From Pseudomonas fluorescens (GTDB lineage Bacteria > Pseudomonadota > Gammaproteobacteria > Pseudomonadales > Pseudomonadaceae), in the NCBI RefSeq assembly GCF_001307155.1, contig NZ_CP012830.1, forward strand, positions 3,284,501 to 3,348,500: 64,000 nt of DNA. Direction: 5' to 3'. The position numbers and the translations under genes are program-made. The notes below the pieces were generated by a model. It was not told where the DNA came from. It did not search any database and saw nothing but the letters and a program-made list of their open reading frames with translations. Below are positions 54,795 to 63,203 of the stretch, in pieces. Each line of letters starts with the position of its first letter. Positions within the stretch are counted from its first letter, which is position 1.

Positions 54795-56153
54795 TCAGAA
54801 CAGGTTGATCGGCACGTTGGCGACGATGCGGAACTCGTCGTAACTGCCGTCAATCTGCCCGCCGCTGGCGAGGTGGTTGTAGACGATGGTGCGCAGCACC
54901 GAGTTTTTGAGTTTTCCGGACTGGATGATATAGCCCAGCATCAAACCGTTTTCGCTGTGTTTGGCGTCGTCCAGGCCGCGTACGTTGTAGCCGGTATTGC
55001 GGCCGTAGCGGTCGCCGTCGTAGTGGGTACCGTCGATGTCCCAGCCTTTGGCGTGCCACAGGCTGGCGGTGAGACCAGGGACTCCGTAGGTCGTGAAGTC
55101 CAGGTCGTAGCGCAGTTGCCAGGACTTTTCGTTGGGGCCGTTGTAGTCCGCGTATAACGAGTTGGCCATGTAGTTGCCAGTGGATTCCCACACATAGTCA
55201 AAGTACTCGTTGCCGAATATTTGCTGCCAGGCAAGCGTCAGGCTATGGGCCTGGTGAGTGGTGGTGAAGGCCAGGCTGGCGGCGTTGTTGTCGATGTAGC
55301 CGAGGTTCTTCTTGCCTGAATCACTGGTGTGGTAGTAGTTGAAGGCAGTCTTGAGGGCCAGATTATCCTGGTCGCCCATGCGGTGTGTAACGCCGACGTA
55401 GGTCTGGTCCCACATGTCTTCGAAACGCGAGGCGTAGACGCTGGCTTCCAGTCCATAACCCGGTTTGACCGTGGCCCCCAGGTAGCTGATGCGCGCGCCA
55501 CTGTAGGCGCGGTTGCCGAAGGTGGTGGTCAGCTTTTCGGCGCCGGTGCCGGTGCGCGGAATCGCCCGTTCGAAGCTGCCGCCCTGTATCGACAGCCAGT
55601 CGAGTTCGTTGCTGAGCAGGCCCACGCCCTGGAAGCTGGAGGGCAGGGCGCGGTTGTCCTTGTAGCGCAGGATCGGATTGTCGGTCATTAGCCGGCCGGC
55701 CTTGAGCTCGGTGTTGGACAGGCGAACACGCACATCACCTATACCTAGGCGACTCCATGTGGGAATCGCATCGCCGTCGCCGTCCACCAGCACCCGGTCG
55801 CCGCCGTTGGCCACCTTTCCGTGGCCGCGCTCCAGGTTTACGGCACTGAAGATCCCTGCATCCATGCCGACGCCGATCAGGCCCTGGGTATAGCCGGAGC
55901 TGTACTTGAGCATGCTCGCCTGCACCCAGGTTTCGCGAATACGGGTGGGCTCGATGCCGTCGGGTTTCTTGATGCTCAGGTGAGTGGTGCGTTTGGTGTG
56001 CTGGTTGGAATAGTAGTGACGCAAGTTCAGGTCCAGGGTACTGCCTTCCAGAAAGCCTGGCGCGTTAACCTGGGCCTGCTCTTGGGGGAATGGCTGAGCG
56101 AAAGCCTGGGTGCCGGATGCCAAAGTGACGGCCAGCAAAAGACGTGGATACAT
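54795..56153 (-). CDS. OprD family outer-membrane porin
   Basis: A 452-residue substrate-specific channel. The signal peptide ends ASGTQAFA-QPF (about residue 20). The body starts FLEGSTLDLNLRHYYSNQ, the OprD hallmark, continues as amphipathic beta-strands and ends in the C-terminal aromatic VPINLF. MYPRLLL at 56153 is preferred to MGFTMYPR at 56165. It precedes nothing on its strand but follows the MFS gene by 62 bp, so it is probably the last gene of the amidase-MFS-porin unit. Confidence 0.9.
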   Translation of the reverse strand: MYPRLLLAVTLASGTQAFAQPFPQEQAQVNAPGFLEGSTLDLNLRHYYSNQHTKRTTHLSIKKPDGIEPTRIRETWVQASMLKYSSGYTQGLIGVGMDAGIFSAVNLERGHGKVANGGDRVLVDGDGDAIPTWSRLGIGDVRVRLSNTELKAGRLMTDNPILRYKDNRALPSSFQGVGLLSNELDWLSIQGGSFERAIPRTGTGAEKLTTTFGNRAYSGARISYLGATVKPGYGLEASVYASRFEDMWDQTYVGVTHRMGDQDNLALKTAFNYYHTSDSGKKNLGYIDNNAASLAFTTTHQAHSLTLAWQQIFGNEYFDYVWESTGNYMANSLYADYNGPNEKSWQLRYDLDFTTYGVPGLTASLWHAKGWDIDGTHYDGDRYGRNTGYNVRGLDDAKHSENGLMLGYIIQSGKLKNSVLRTIVYNHLASGGQIDGSYDEFRIVANVPINLF

Positions 56154-56215
56154 GGTAAATCCCATACAAATCAGATGTAAGGCAACCGTCCCGGGAAGGC
56201 CCCGGGGCGCATTTA

Positions 56216-57562
56216 TCAGTGGACCTGGGCTTCTGCAAGCCGGGTTTCGCGGGCGGGGCGTTCGGGCAGCAACGGACGCGTTTCCTTGGCGAACCAGGCG
56301 GCGGTCAGGCACACAAGGTTAGCGATCAGCAGGTACCAGACTGGCGACATCGGGTCACCGGTGGTGCCGATCAGCCAGGTAATGATGATCTGCGCCGTAC
56401 CGCCAAACGCTGCGACACCGAAGGCGTAGACGATGGAGAAACCGGTGGCGCGCACCGATTTCGGGAAGCTCTCCACCAGCAGGACGATCAACGCTGCGCC
56501 GCTCATGCCATGCAGGCCCGAGAGTACCGCCAGGGTCAGCAGGAAGGTCGCCGAACTGGGGTGCTCGGTCATCAGTTGCAGGGCCGGGAACAGGATCAAC
56601 AGCAACACCACTCGGGGCGTCATCAGGATCACCCGACGCCCAAAGCGGTCGCAGAGCATGCCACCGGCCACTGCGCACACAGCCATGGCGGCGCCGGCCA
56701 CCAGGGTCGAGAGCATGGCAATGCTGGTGGGCAGCTTCAATTCGGTGAGGGCGAAGGTGGTCATGTAGTTCAGGAAATACTGGGTGATGGTGCTGCCGGA
56801 AAGAATCAGCAGCCCCAACACCAGAGCGCGCCGGTGTTTGCCGACTATTTCCCGTACCAGATCGCCGGTGCGGGTTTGTTCGGTGTGGCCGTGGAAGGTT
56901 TCAGCAAGATTGCGACGGATGTAGATACCGATCGGCAACACCAGCAGACCGAACACGAACGGTACACGCCAGCCCCAACTATTGAGGTCTTCCGGGGACA
57001 GGACTTTTGTCAGGGTGAACCCCACCAGCCCGGCTACCATCGCGGCGACGCCTTGGGCAACCACTTGCCAGCAGGCGTAGGTGCCGCGTTTGTGGGGGGG
57101 TGCCGCTTCAAGGATGTAGGTAGTGGCGGGGCCGGCTTCACCGCCCCAGGCCAGGCCCTGGATCATGCGGGTGACCACCAGCAGGATCGGCGCGGCGATG
57201 CCGATGGTCTCGTAGCCGGGCAATATCGCGATGCTGCCGGTGCCCACCGCCATCATCACCAGGGTCAAAAGCATCGCCGGTTTGCGCCCGACACGGTCGG
57301 CGTAGGCGCCGATCAGCACCGCACCCAGGGGCCGGACGATAAAGCCGGTGCCGAACGCGATGACCGATAGCATCAGACTGACGAAGGCACTGTCGGACGG
57401 GAAAAACGTGTGCCCGATCATCACCGCAAAAGTTGCGTATACACCAAAGTCGAAAAACTCCACGGCGTTACCCAGGACGACAGCGAAGATGCTTTTTTTG
57501 CCGGCGCCCGGCGTGGGTGTATCGCGTGCAGGATCGGGGCGGGTCAATGGTTGTACGGGCAT
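56216..57562 (-). CDS. MFS transporter, metabolite:H+ symporter (MHS/ShiA-like) family
   Basis: A 448-residue inner-membrane protein with twelve membrane segments. The MHS signatures are GNAVEFFDFGVYATFA, AYADRVGRKPAML and the second-half CDRFGRRVILMT; the loop GLAWGGEAGPATTYILEAAP is typical. AAAGG sets the ATG at 57562. Family members import organic acids, amino acids or betaines with protons. It is flanked by an amidase and a porin, suggesting uptake of an amide-containing compound. Confidence 0.9.
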   Translation of the reverse strand: MPVQPLTRPDPARDTPTPGAGKKSIFAVVLGNAVEFFDFGVYATFAVMIGHTFFPSDSAFVSLMLSVIAFGTGFIVRPLGAVLIGAYADRVGRKPAMLLTLVMMAVGTGSIAILPGYETIGIAAPILLVVTRMIQGLAWGGEAGPATTYILEAAPPHKRGTYACWQVVAQGVAAMVAGLVGFTLTKVLSPEDLNSWGWRVPFVFGLLVLPIGIYIRRNLAETFHGHTEQTRTGDLVREIVGKHRRALVLGLLILSGSTITQYFLNYMTTFALTELKLPTSIAMLSTLVAGAAMAVCAVAGGMLCDRFGRRVILMTPRVVLLLILFPALQLMTEHPSSATFLLTLAVLSGLHGMSGAALIVLLVESFPKSVRATGFSIVYAFGVAAFGGTAQIIITWLIGTTGDPMSPVWYLLIANLVCLTAAWFAKETRPLLPERPARETRLAEAQVH

Positions 57563-57645
57563 TCCGTTGCCTTTCAGGTCGATAGCGCTCCGGCCGGGAA
57601 AGCCCGGAGCAACAAGGTGGGAGGGGCGTTCTTGAGGGGCCGAAG

Positions 57646-59037
57646 TCAGGCAGGACTCGGCCAGCAGTGGATTGCGCCACGCCAGTTTTCGTAGGTTTTG
57701 GCGATTTGCAGCAGCCATTGATCGGCAAAGCGCGGGGCGATCATCTGCAGCCCGATGGGCATACCGTCGGCGGCGAAACCGCAATTGATCGACAGCGCCG
57801 GTTGTTCACCCATGTTCCAGGGCACAGTGAACACGATGTGTTCGAACGGTTGCTGCGGGTCATTGCTCGGTGACGGCCAGTCGGCCGCAAAGGCGTTGAT
57901 CTGGTTGGTGGGAGAGAGCACCAGGTCGAATGTGTCGAACAACTGCGCGGCGCGGCGGCGCATTTCGAAGGTCTGGTTGAAGCCCCGTACGGCTTCCACG
58001 CCGGTGATATCGGCGCCTGGGGCGGCCCAGTCGCGGATATACGGCAAGACTCTGTCGAATTGCTCGCTGCTCAAGGCCGACAGCTCAGCCCATTGGCGAG
58101 CGCGCCAGAACTGGTCGAGGCCGTCGAGCTGGGCGCGGTCCATGATCGGTGCAATCACTGTGACCTTGGCACCGTGGGCTTCGAACAGCCGCGCTGCTTG
58201 CTCCACGGCGTTACAGACGAAAGCTTCAGGTGCGAGGCCGGCACCGGGTTCGAGCATCAGGCCGACACGCAGGCCCTTTACCGACAGCGGCTGATTGCTC
58301 CATGGCGTGGTGAGCGGTGGCAGGCTGGTAGCGTCGCGCGAATCGGGGCGGGCCAGGTGTTGCATCAACAACACGCAATCATCGACCGTGCGGGTCATCG
58401 GGCCGGCCGTGCGGCCGGTGTAATACGGGTCGATGGGGATGCGCCCCAGTGTCGGCTTGAAGCCGACCAGCCCGCACCAAGCCGCGGGCAGTCGCACCGA
58501 TCCGCCGATGTCAGTGCCGACGTGCAGAGGCCCGTAACCGGCAGCTGCAGCAGCGGCGGCCCCGGCACTCGATCCACCCGGGTTGTTGGCTGTGTTCCAG
58601 GGGTTGCGGGTGATGCCGTGGAAGCTGGAAAGGCCCGAAGAGAGCATGCCGAAATCCGGAACGGTGGTCTTGGCCAGGATGATTGCCCCGGCTTCACGCA
58701 AGCGCGCGGCGGGCGGTGCATCCTTCAGCGCAGGCGTCAGGCGGGTGGCGGCGCTACCCAGCGGGATGGGCTGGCCCTCGGTGGCGATCAGTTCCTTGAG
58801 GGTCACCGGCACACCGTCGAGGGCGCCGTTGGGTTGGCCTTTGTTCCAGCGTTCGGTGGAGGCTTGGGCCTGCTGACGCACTTGTTGCGGGTCGAAGGCG
58901 TAGAGCGCATTGATCTGCGGCTCCCAGCGGTCGATGTGGGTCAGGAGCTGGTCGTAATAGTCGATGGGAGTGAGTTGCCGGCTGGCGAATCGGGCCAGCA
59001 GTTCGGCGGCCGTAAGGGTGTGCAGGTCACTCATCAT
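57646..59037 (-). CDS. amidase signature family hydrolase
   Basis: A 463-residue Ser-cisSer-Lys amidase. The triad is Lys81 (VTLKEL), Ser156 (NNPGGSSAGA) and Ser180 (GTDIGGSVRLP), with the normal 24-residue Ser-Ser spacing. It hydrolyses a C-N amide bond; the acid product cannot be predicted. AAGGAAGAG precedes the first of two ATGs. It is 84 bp upstream of the MFS gene on the same strand, and a LysR gene lies behind it. Confidence 0.91.
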   Translation of the reverse strand: MMSDLHTLTAAELLARFASRQLTPIDYYDQLLTHIDRWEPQINALYAFDPQQVRQQAQASTERWNKGQPNGALDGVPVTLKELIATEGQPIPLGSAATRLTPALKDAPPAARLREAGAIILAKTTVPDFGMLSSGLSSFHGITRNPWNTANNPGGSSAGAAAAAAAGYGPLHVGTDIGGSVRLPAAWCGLVGFKPTLGRIPIDPYYTGRTAGPMTRTVDDCVLLMQHLARPDSRDATSLPPLTTPWSNQPLSVKGLRVGLMLEPGAGLAPEAFVCNAVEQAARLFEAHGAKVTVIAPIMDRAQLDGLDQFWRARQWAELSALSSEQFDRVLPYIRDWAAPGADITGVEAVRGFNQTFEMRRRAAQLFDTFDLVLSPTNQINAFAADWPSPSNDPQQPFEHIVFTVPWNMGEQPALSINCGFAADGMPIGLQMIAPRFADQWLLQIAKTYENWRGAIHCWPSPA

Positions 59038-59190
59038 TCTCTTCCTTGGAATGGGCCGGCGGGTTGCAATGGGGGCGACTATATACACCCCGCCGTGCAT
59101 CGGCCAACACCTGTTCAGCAAAAGCGGTGGGGCATTTCTGTTCAGACCTTTGTTTTTTGGCGCCGGGAGCGACGTCGAGGATTTGCCAGG

Positions 59191-60078
59191 TTATTGGCCA
59201 GCGTCGGTTGCCAACAGTTCAAGCCATTGCTGTGCCGCTACCGACAGCTGTGCGTTTTTGCGCCAGATTACGACGAGTTGCCACTGCAGTTCGGCGCATT
59301 CGAGCGGGACGATTTCCACACCTGGCGGGATATGGTGTTGAGCCAATAGCCTGGGCAATACCATCAGGCCTGCATTCGCGGCCACTAATGACAGGCAAAA
59401 AGCCAGGTTGTCGCTCTTGGCTGCCTGTAGGCGACTGACGTCCAGAGCAGGGCAACAGAGCTTGATACGGTGATTGAGGATAGAGGCGCCCTGCAGCTGT
59501 ACCCATGGGTGATGCGCCAAATCTGGCAGAGTCAGTCGATGGCGGCTGGCGAGTGGGTGGCGAGGCGGCAGGACGACAACGAGTGGCTCCTCACAAATCG
59601 GCAGCCAAGCCAGGTCGTCGCCCTCTGGTCGCAGACTGATAGCCAGCTCTATCTCGCCCTTGCGAACGGCCTCTTCCAGGGCTTGGCCTCCTTGTTCACA
59701 CAATTGGAGTTCCACTTGGGGAAAGCGTCGCCGAAACTCGGTCAACACGACCGCTATATGATCGGTACTGCCTAAAGGGGGTAACCCCAGCCGAAGGACG
59801 CCGGTGACGAGGCTATTGAGCAGGTTTACGTCGGTCAGCATTTGCTTGCTGCGGTTCAGTAATCCTTTGGCATGGCGGAATACCACTTCACCCGACGGGG
59901 TCAAGCGTGACGGCACGCCTGGACGGCTGCGAACCAATAGCGTCGTACCCAGTTCTTCTTCGAGTAATTGAACGGCTTTGCTAAGTGCCGATTGGGTGAC
60001 GTGAATAGTGTGGGATGCCCTCGAGAAGCTTCCATGCTCAGTCACTTCCACGAAATAGCGCAAGTTCTTCAGGTCCAT
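59191..60078 (-). CDS. LysR family transcriptional regulator
   Basis: A 295-residue regulator starting MDLKNLRYFVEVTEHGSFSR. The HTH includes ASHTIHVTQSALSKAVQLLE, and an effector domain follows. ATGs at 60090 and 60120 are alternatives; the one behind GGAATACAAG fits family length. It is divergent from the adenylation/carrier/dehydrogenase genes (135 bp spacer) and upstream of the amidase unit on its own strand, so it could control either or both. Confidence 0.91.
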   Translation of the reverse strand: MDLKNLRYFVEVTEHGSFSRASHTIHVTQSALSKAVQLLEEELGTTLLVRSRPGVPSRLTPSGEVVFRHAKGLLNRSKQMLTDVNLLNSLVTGVLRLGLPPLGSTDHIAVVLTEFRRRFPQVELQLCEQGGQALEEAVRKGEIELAISLRPEGDDLAWLPICEEPLVVVLPPRHPLASRHRLTLPDLAHHPWVQLQGASILNHRIKLCCPALDVSRLQAAKSDNLAFCLSLVAANAGLMVLPRLLAQHHIPPGVEIVPLECAELQWQLVVIWRKNAQLSVAAQQWLELLATDAGQ

Positions 60079-60213
60079 CTTGTATTCCATTTCCGCATAG
60101 AGTTTATAAAAATTGTTCACTCACTCCGGTTGGAGAAATGCTTCTACTATCGCCCCGCCAAAAACGTCCGGATGCCAAGACGGGGAACATCAAATCAGTA
60201 GTAGAGGCCAACC

Positions 60214-61755
60214 TTGTTCAGTGATTGTATTCGGCTTGATCAGACGCTGGTTGAATCTGCACAGCGCTATCCACAGAGGCCCGCGCTACAAGCGGAAGAT
60301 GCGTCATTCAGCTATCAACAACTGAACGAAACGGTTAATAAGTTATGCGAGTTGATGCGTGCGGAAGGCGTGCAGGCCGGTGATCGAGTAGGCATCTATA
60401 TTGCGAAGAGCGCAGCCGCTGTTGTGGCTATTTATGCCGCATTAAGGCTGGGGGCATTAGTCGCTCCGATGGATGTCAAGGACCCCGCGGAACGGGGTGC
60501 ACGGATGTTGGCCAACGCCGACCTGGATTTTTTATTGGCTACCCCTGCAAGCCAGGCAGCAGCCTCCAGGGTGGTTTCCATTCATGGTCAGTCTGGCGAC
60601 GCTCGCGCAGTGGGCGATCTATGGCTGTTCCCCTTGCGAGGACAACCACGTCGACATGCCGGGTGCGAGGGTGGCTATGTTTTGTTTACATCAGGCAGTA
60701 CCGGCGTGCCCAAGGGTGTATGCCTATCGCATGCCAACGTCCTGCATTTTGCTGCCTGGGCGGCACGCGCAATTGCTCTGGACTGTGAAGACCGTGTTGG
60801 ATCACAAGCGGCACTCACCTTCGATCTGACGACCTTCGATCTGTTCTCGACCGCACTGGCCGGCGCCTGTCTTTGCCTGTTGCCAGACTATCTCAAGACT
60901 TTTCCTCGCGATGTGACGCGCTGGCTGGGTGAGCAGTGTATCTCAGTGTTCTACGCAGTACCCACCTTGTACCAGATGCTGCTACAGCAGGGCGGGATTG
61001 AGCAAGCGAGGCCGTCTGCACTACGCGCCGCGTTGTACGCGGGTGAACCGTTCCCGCCACAACTGCTTAAGCGCTATCTGACTGCATTCCCCGACTTGCC
61101 GTTCTACAACCTGTATGGGCCTACGGAAACCAATGTGTGCACCGCAGAACAGGTGAGCCTGGCGAGTATCGAGACGGTTTTGCCGTCGATCGGTTGGGCG
61201 ATTGATGGAGTGGAAGTCGACATCATCGGTGACGACGGTCGCGCAGCGTCGGAGGGTGAGATTTTCGTTGCAGGGCCGACGGTATTCGCTGGTTATCTGG
61301 TTGATGGCATCTGTCGCGATGCCCGCCGTGCAGTGTACTTCCGCGATGGAGTGGAAAGGTTGGCCTATGGCACGGGGGATATCGGGTATCAGGCGGCGGA
61401 TGGTCGCTTTCATCTGCAAGGTCGACGAGACCATCAGGTGAAGCGTCGCGGCCACCGCATTGATCTTCTGGACATAGAAAGTGCGGTATTGGCCTTGCCA
61501 GGTGTTGAAACTGCCGCCGTTGTAGCTCGCCATGGCACAGCGCCTGACTGTGAGATCTGGGTACACGTGGTGAGTGCAAGTACAGGGCGGGATGAGATTG
61601 TTCGCGGCTTGAGCGGAACATTACCGAAGAGGATGCAACCGGATGGAGTTCGTATGGCGCGAAAGCTGCCAACGACTGCCAACGGCAAAATAGATCGACA
61701 TGCTTTGAGCCTGTTGAGTTTAAACATGGAAGAGATAAGTCATGAAGAACATTGA
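60214..61755 (+). CDS. stand-alone amino acid adenylation enzyme, predicted prolyl-AMP ligase
   Basis: A 513-residue ANL enzyme that should activate an amino acid and load it on the carrier protein encoded next. Core motifs are A3 LFTSGSTGVPKG (157-168), A5 NLYGPTETNV (299-308), A7 YGTGDIG (385-391), A8 near 404-422 and A10 PTTANGKIDR (486-495). Pocket residues read against GrsA are D204, L205, F208, Y247, L274, A276, L300, V308, C309 and K492. That string closely resembles the dedicated proline activators PltF and RedM as I recall them. The start is TTG behind GAGG: an in-frame TAG lies 9 bp upstream and no ATG fits. Confidence 0.87.
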   Translation: MFSDCIRLDQTLVESAQRYPQRPALQAEDASFSYQQLNETVNKLCELMRAEGVQAGDRVGIYIAKSAAAVVAIYAALRLGALVAPMDVKDPAERGARMLANADLDFLLATPASQAAASRVVSIHGQSGDARAVGDLWLFPLRGQPRRHAGCEGGYVLFTSGSTGVPKGVCLSHANVLHFAAWAARAIALDCEDRVGSQAALTFDLTTFDLFSTALAGACLCLLPDYLKTFPRDVTRWLGEQCISVFYAVPTLYQMLLQQGGIEQARPSALRAALYAGEPFPPQLLKRYLTAFPDLPFYNLYGPTETNVCTAEQVSLASIETVLPSIGWAIDGVEVDIIGDDGRAASEGEIFVAGPTVFAGYLVDGICRDARRAVYFRDGVERLAYGTGDIGYQAADGRFHLQGRRDHQVKRRGHRIDLLDIESAVLALPGVETAAVVARHGTAPDCEIWVHVVSASTGRDEIVRGLSGTLPKRMQPDGVRMARKLPTTANGKIDRHALSLLSLNMEEISHEEH

Positions 61756-62002
61756 AACGCTGTGCGCGCTGATTCATTCGAATCTGCTGACTCAATATCA
61801 AGGTGCAGACCTTAATGTGGTACCGGATACGGCGCTATTGGAGGAAGGCTGGCTGGACTCTCTCACGATCATATCCATTGTCGCCGACGTTGAGAAAAAG
61901 TTCGAAATAGCGTTCCCCGAAAACAAAGTTGTCGCGGCTTCATTTCGCACGCCGGCCGCACTATGGGCCGTCATTGAGGCCAGCCTGGTCGAGCTCGCTT
62001 GA
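61742..62002 (+). CDS. stand-alone acyl/peptidyl carrier protein
   Basis: An 86-residue acidic four-helix carrier. The phosphopantetheine attachment site is Ser40 in EEGWLDSLTIIS. It overlaps the adenylation gene by 14 bp, so the pair is translationally coupled. It probably holds the activated amino acid (predicted proline) as a thioester for the dehydrogenases downstream, as PltL does in pyoluteorin synthesis. It needs a phosphopantetheinyl transferase, none of which is in the window. Confidence 0.9.
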   Translation: MKNIETLCALIHSNLLTQYQGADLNVVPDTALLEEGWLDSLTIISIVADVEKKFEIAFPENKVVAASFRTPAALWAVIEASLVELA

Positions 62003-62028
62003 GTCTGTGCCGATAACAGAGAGGGCGA

Positions 62029-63159
62029 GTGATGCTGTTCGCAGACGAAGACAAGTTAGTTGAACAAGCGATGCAGGAGAGTTGCATCCAGGGGCAGGCT
62101 TTGTTGCCTGAGCTGGAAGGCAAAACGTTCCGCGAGCAATGGTTGCTGGCAGCGGCGACAGGGCTGCTGCGCACCTCCAATAGCACCGTGACAAACAAGC
62201 TCGCGATGGTGGAAGGATTGGGCATGAGCGGTCTGAGTCCTGCCCTTTGCTATGCGCTGGCTTCACAGTTGTTCGGTATGCAATTGCCTATGCAGCCCTG
62301 GCTGAATGCCGAACAGCGCAAACAACTGGCAGGCCTGGAAACCGGAGAGACGCTGTTGTGTCACGCGCTGACTGAAGTGCAGGGCGGTAGTGATCCGAAG
62401 TCGATGGAAACCGTGGCTGAACGTCAGGCGGACGGTAGTTATCGGTTGACGGGCGAGAAGCGCTTCATTACCGCCGCCCCGGTAGCCGATCACGCTTTGG
62501 TGTTCGTTCGTACCGGCAAGGGCCGATCACCATTCGATTTATCAGTCGCACTGGTTGACCTGTCGGATGCGGGCGTAGTGCGCAGTGAGCCGCTGGACAA
62601 GACCGCGTTGCCCGGCGTACCGATGGGGGTGTTGACCTTTGACGGTGTGCGGTTGGAAGAGCACAGCCTGTTGGGAGGCGAGGGGGCGGGTTTCTCTGTA
62701 ATGACCGCGACCACGACCTGGGAACGAGCGCTGCTGATGGGGTATGCACTAGGCCCCATGCACAGGATGCTGGATCAGACGGTTGAGTGGAGCCGGGAGC
62801 GAATTCACTTCGGTAGATCCATGAGCTCCAGTCACCTGGTGGCGGGGCATGTGGCCGACATGAGCATGTACCTTTACCGTTCGCGAAAACTGCTCTACGG
62901 CATTGCGCGGCGCATCGATGCCGGGGTGACGATTCGTCAATTGAGCGGTGAGGCCGCGATGGTAAAGATTTCGGTTTCTGAAGACTTTACGCGGCTGTCG
63001 CAGTTGGCAGCCCAGTTAGGTGGTGTGCGTTCTTACATCGCCGATTCCGGTCGGGCGATCGATCTCATCAGCCCATTGGCGTCAATGACCTATGCGGGGG
63101 CGAACGATCTGCTACGTATCAGCGTGGCGCGCCAGGCTGGTTTGCCAGTCGAGAACTGA
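62029..63159 (+). CDS. acyl-CoA dehydrogenase-like enzyme, PltE/RedW type (aminoacyl-carrier oxidase)
   Basis: A 376-residue flavoenzyme, the same size as PltE. LTEVQGGSD (113-121) and GEKRFITAAPVADHAL (141-156) bind FAD and substrate. TWERALLMGYALG, with Glu231 as candidate base, and FGRSMSSSH follow. VRSEPLDKTALPG (183-195) is similar to the PltE region as I recall it. The expected reaction is two rounds of oxidation of a prolyl-thioester to pyrrolyl, or a single desaturation. It starts 26 bp after the carrier gene. Confidence 0.87.
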   Translation: MMLFADEDKLVEQAMQESCIQGQALLPELEGKTFREQWLLAAATGLLRTSNSTVTNKLAMVEGLGMSGLSPALCYALASQLFGMQLPMQPWLNAEQRKQLAGLETGETLLCHALTEVQGGSDPKSMETVAERQADGSYRLTGEKRFITAAPVADHALVFVRTGKGRSPFDLSVALVDLSDAGVVRSEPLDKTALPGVPMGVLTFDGVRLEEHSLLGGEGAGFSVMTATTTWERALLMGYALGPMHRMLDQTVEWSRERIHFGRSMSSSHLVAGHVADMSMYLYRSRKLLYGIARRIDAGVTIRQLSGEAAMVKISVSEDFTRLSQLAAQLGGVRSYIADSGRAIDLISPLASMTYAGANDLLRISVARQAGLPVEN

Positions 63160-63203
63160 GCGCTCGCTAGAGTTTTTGAATCATATACATAAGGTCAACG
63201 CAT

